A stretch of 64,000 nt of DNA. Origin: Diphasiastrum complanatum (lineage: Eukaryota; Streptophyta; Lycopodiopsida; Lycopodiales; Lycopodiaceae). The position numbers were made by a program, and so were the translations under genes. The first letter of the stretch is position 1; the number at the start of each line of letters is the position of its first letter. The stretch lies in NCBI GenBank assembly GCA_029204225.1, contig CM055097.1:6407676-6471675 (forward strand), read 5' to 3'. This document shows positions 61,542 through 64,000 of the stretch, one piece after another. Below the pieces are notes generated by a model. The model saw only the letters and a program-made list of their open reading frames with translations, was not told the DNA's origin and did no database searches.

Positions 61542-62147
61542 TTGAGCCAGGCTATGCAAAATCCTTCAGTTTATCATTGGAAAAAGGCCAAGAGAGTGCT
61601 TAGATATATATCTTCAACTTTTGATTTTTGTTTATTGTATAAAAGTGAAGATCTTTTTATTATTGGTTATTCTGACTCGGATTTTGCAAGTGATAGAGCA
61701 GATCGAACATCTACAAGTGCTTATGTCATATATCTTGGAGGAAACTTGATATCTTGGCTTTCCAAAAAGCAAGATATTGTATCACTCTCATCACGTGAAG
61801 CTGAGTACAAGGCGCTCACTACAACAACAAAGGAAATGCTTTGGATCAAGAGGTTACTAGTGGAGCTAAAGATAATTATGGAAGAAAATATACCTATGAT
61901 CATGTGTGACAACATTTCAGCTCAAGCCCTTGCCAACAACCCAATATTCCATGCAAGGAGCAAGCATATCAAAGTTGCACATCACTTCGTGAGAGAGAAG
62001 CTCATTGGAGGTGAAATCAAATTGGAGCCCATCGACACATCATCTTGCATTGCAGATATACTCACCAAACCTTTGAGCAAAAGTTCCTTCAACAAGCATA
62101 GAGCCAACCTTGGAGTTCTACCAAGATCCATGTTCAAATCAATATAG
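61542..62147 (+). pseudogene. Copia RNase H
   Basis: The frame continues across the TAG at 61539. It contains HWKKAKRVLRYI, YSDSDFASDRADR, SWLSKKQDIVSLSSREAEYKAL, CDNISAQALANNPIFH and the closing CIADILTKPLSKSSFNKHR. All RNase H acidic residues expected (Asp in YSDSD, Glu in EAEY, Asp in CDN) are present. The stop at 62145-62147 is followed after 15 bp by the 3' LTR, with only a weak polypurine tract (AGGAG) in between. Confidence 0.9.
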
Positions 62148-62162
62148 ATCATTTTTTAGGAG

Positions 62163-62945
62163 TGTTAAAATTGAAAAACAATCCATATTGATTTCTTGGC
62201 TTGCTACAAATGCTGTACCATGCAAGTATGTATCTTATTAATGCAAAATGCCAAGTTTGGCCTACATAGAACTCGAACTACATGGTTATGTATTATCTAG
62301 TTTGATAAATACAACTTGCATATAGTTTGTAGACATAGAATTAGCATGATTATGCTTGTAGAAACTCGTGGCAACTTGCATGCATTAATTGTAAGTGATC
62401 CATAGTGACATGCAAGGCATGCACAAAGTTTAATGGACACATGCATGATGATTTAAACATTTCTAGTTAGATCTAATACACTTGTAAAAAGTTGGTAAAA
62501 TTTCATGCATAACAAGTGACAAATGTCACATAGACTCTAGATGTCATTTTGGAGTGGATAGATATGGTTCTACCTTGAGCTACCTCAAACTCCATAAATT
62601 TGTGTAGCTCTCCACACAATCAATGATGAAGAACCAAAGTTTTGAAGCTATCTCATGCCATTTTGGATCTAAACAAATATTGTTTGTTATCTCTTGCTCT
62701 CTCTCTCTCTAACTCGTGTTGAGGCTAATGCTCATACATTGAAATCTTGTATTTTTATTCATTCTTTGATTCATTGCTATTATATTCTGTTGATTAGCAT
62801 GCTAGATTGTGGATTAGCCATTTCTTTTGAACTAGATTTTGTTGGTCAATCTAGAATCAGGTTATAGTGCCAATCACAAAGCTTAATTAAGATCAGTCAC
62901 TCTTGTGGACATTCCCCACACGTGTCAATTCTGGAAATTTTGTCA
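62163..62945 (+). mobile_element. 3' LTR of the copia element
   Basis: It matches the 5' LTR throughout, differing by scattered substitutions and small indels, including absence of one 12-bp repeat unit. Confidence 0.95.
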
Positions 62946-62949
62946 GGTA

Positions 62950-63859
<910 letters not shown>

Positions 63860-64000
63860 CATAGTGTAGTGGTGCTCAAGAATTGAGACAAACTCAAATG
63901 ATTCGTGTTTTGATGACTCAAATTCTAATTATTTGAATTTTGGTGAGTTGGAGTTATGCTTAATTCCAACACCCCCATGTTCAAGTATTGAATAGTTAGC

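Larger units (their letters stand above)
57012..62945 (+). mobile_element. Near-complete Ty1/copia retrotransposon, coding-defective
   Basis: The element is 5934 bp with two LTRs of 796 and 783 bp, both starting TGTTAAAATTG and ending TTTTGTCA, a PBS at 57808, and gag, protease, integrase, RT and RNase H in copia order. GGTA lies at both flanks (57008-57011 and 62946-62949), a possible 4-bp target duplication where copia elements usually make 5. LTRs are very similar (roughly 96-97 percent by eye, plus small indels), so the insertion is younger than other elements here. Gag is internally deleted and pol has three TAG stops and at least two frameshifts. It can encode no complete polyprotein, so it is not autonomous as read. 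Confidence 0.95.

Noticed and set aside
57012-62945. Active autonomous retrotransposon
   Set aside because: Although LTRs and RT active site are intact, gag lacks its centre and pol has three stops and at least two shifts.

Overview
The window is nuclear DNA of a land plant, probably a seed plant. Coding remnants are almost all plant Ty1/copia and Ty3/gypsy retroelements. There is a CACTA (En/Spm-type) DNA transposon, a long array derived from the plant telomere repeat CCCTAAA, very long (AG)n/(CT)n microsatellites, and one gene with a FANTASTIC FOUR (FAF) domain. Nothing looks bacterial or organellar. Species cannot be fixed from sequence alone.

Layout. 0.5-11.6 kb: decayed copia LTRs and pol fragments on both strands, a small tRNA-derived SINE-like insertion (5801-5885), and a copia LTR with primer-binding site (10692-11616). 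11793-17070: a CACTA element nested in the leader just downstream of that site, with near-perfect terminal inverted repeats and a 3-bp ATT target duplication. 17.1-22.0 kb: more copia leaders, LTRs and chimeric pol pieces. 22.0-25.1 kb: AT-rich spacer. 25067-26725 (minus): an intronless FAF-like gene, the most convincing host gene, with a TATA box and a (GA)n tract upstream. 27.6-29.6 kb: gypsy protease/RT pieces. 29.6-39.6 kb: four broken copia elements. 40.1-40.45 kb: a group of GC-rich hairpin repeats in AT-rich DNA. 41.4-43.0 kb: a copia element with a foldback in gag. 43.5-47.0 kb: (CT)n, then about 3.2 kb of degenerate telomere-like repeat, then (GT)n(CG)n(GA)n. 47.7-48.8 kb (minus): an unrecognised, probably spliced gene or recent pseudogene whose upstream region is built of CACGTG/TGTGCGC repeats. 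49.45-52.6 kb: copia gag to integrase with an amplified primer-binding-site region. 53-55.2 kb: AT-rich, unassigned. 55.2-56.7 kb (minus): a pseudogene resembling plant transposon/retroelement proteins. 57012-62945: one nearly full-length copia element with both LTRs.

The retroelement copies do not form a working pathway; every pol copy carries stops, frameshifts or deletions. The copia element at 57.0-62.9 kb has the complete layout (LTR, PBS, gag, PR, IN, RT, RNase H, LTR), but gag is internally deleted and the pol frame is broken. The CACTA element is non-autonomous as seen. Only the FAF-like gene has a clean long reading frame and a recognisable promoter. All family assignments come from reading motifs by eye; no database search was run.
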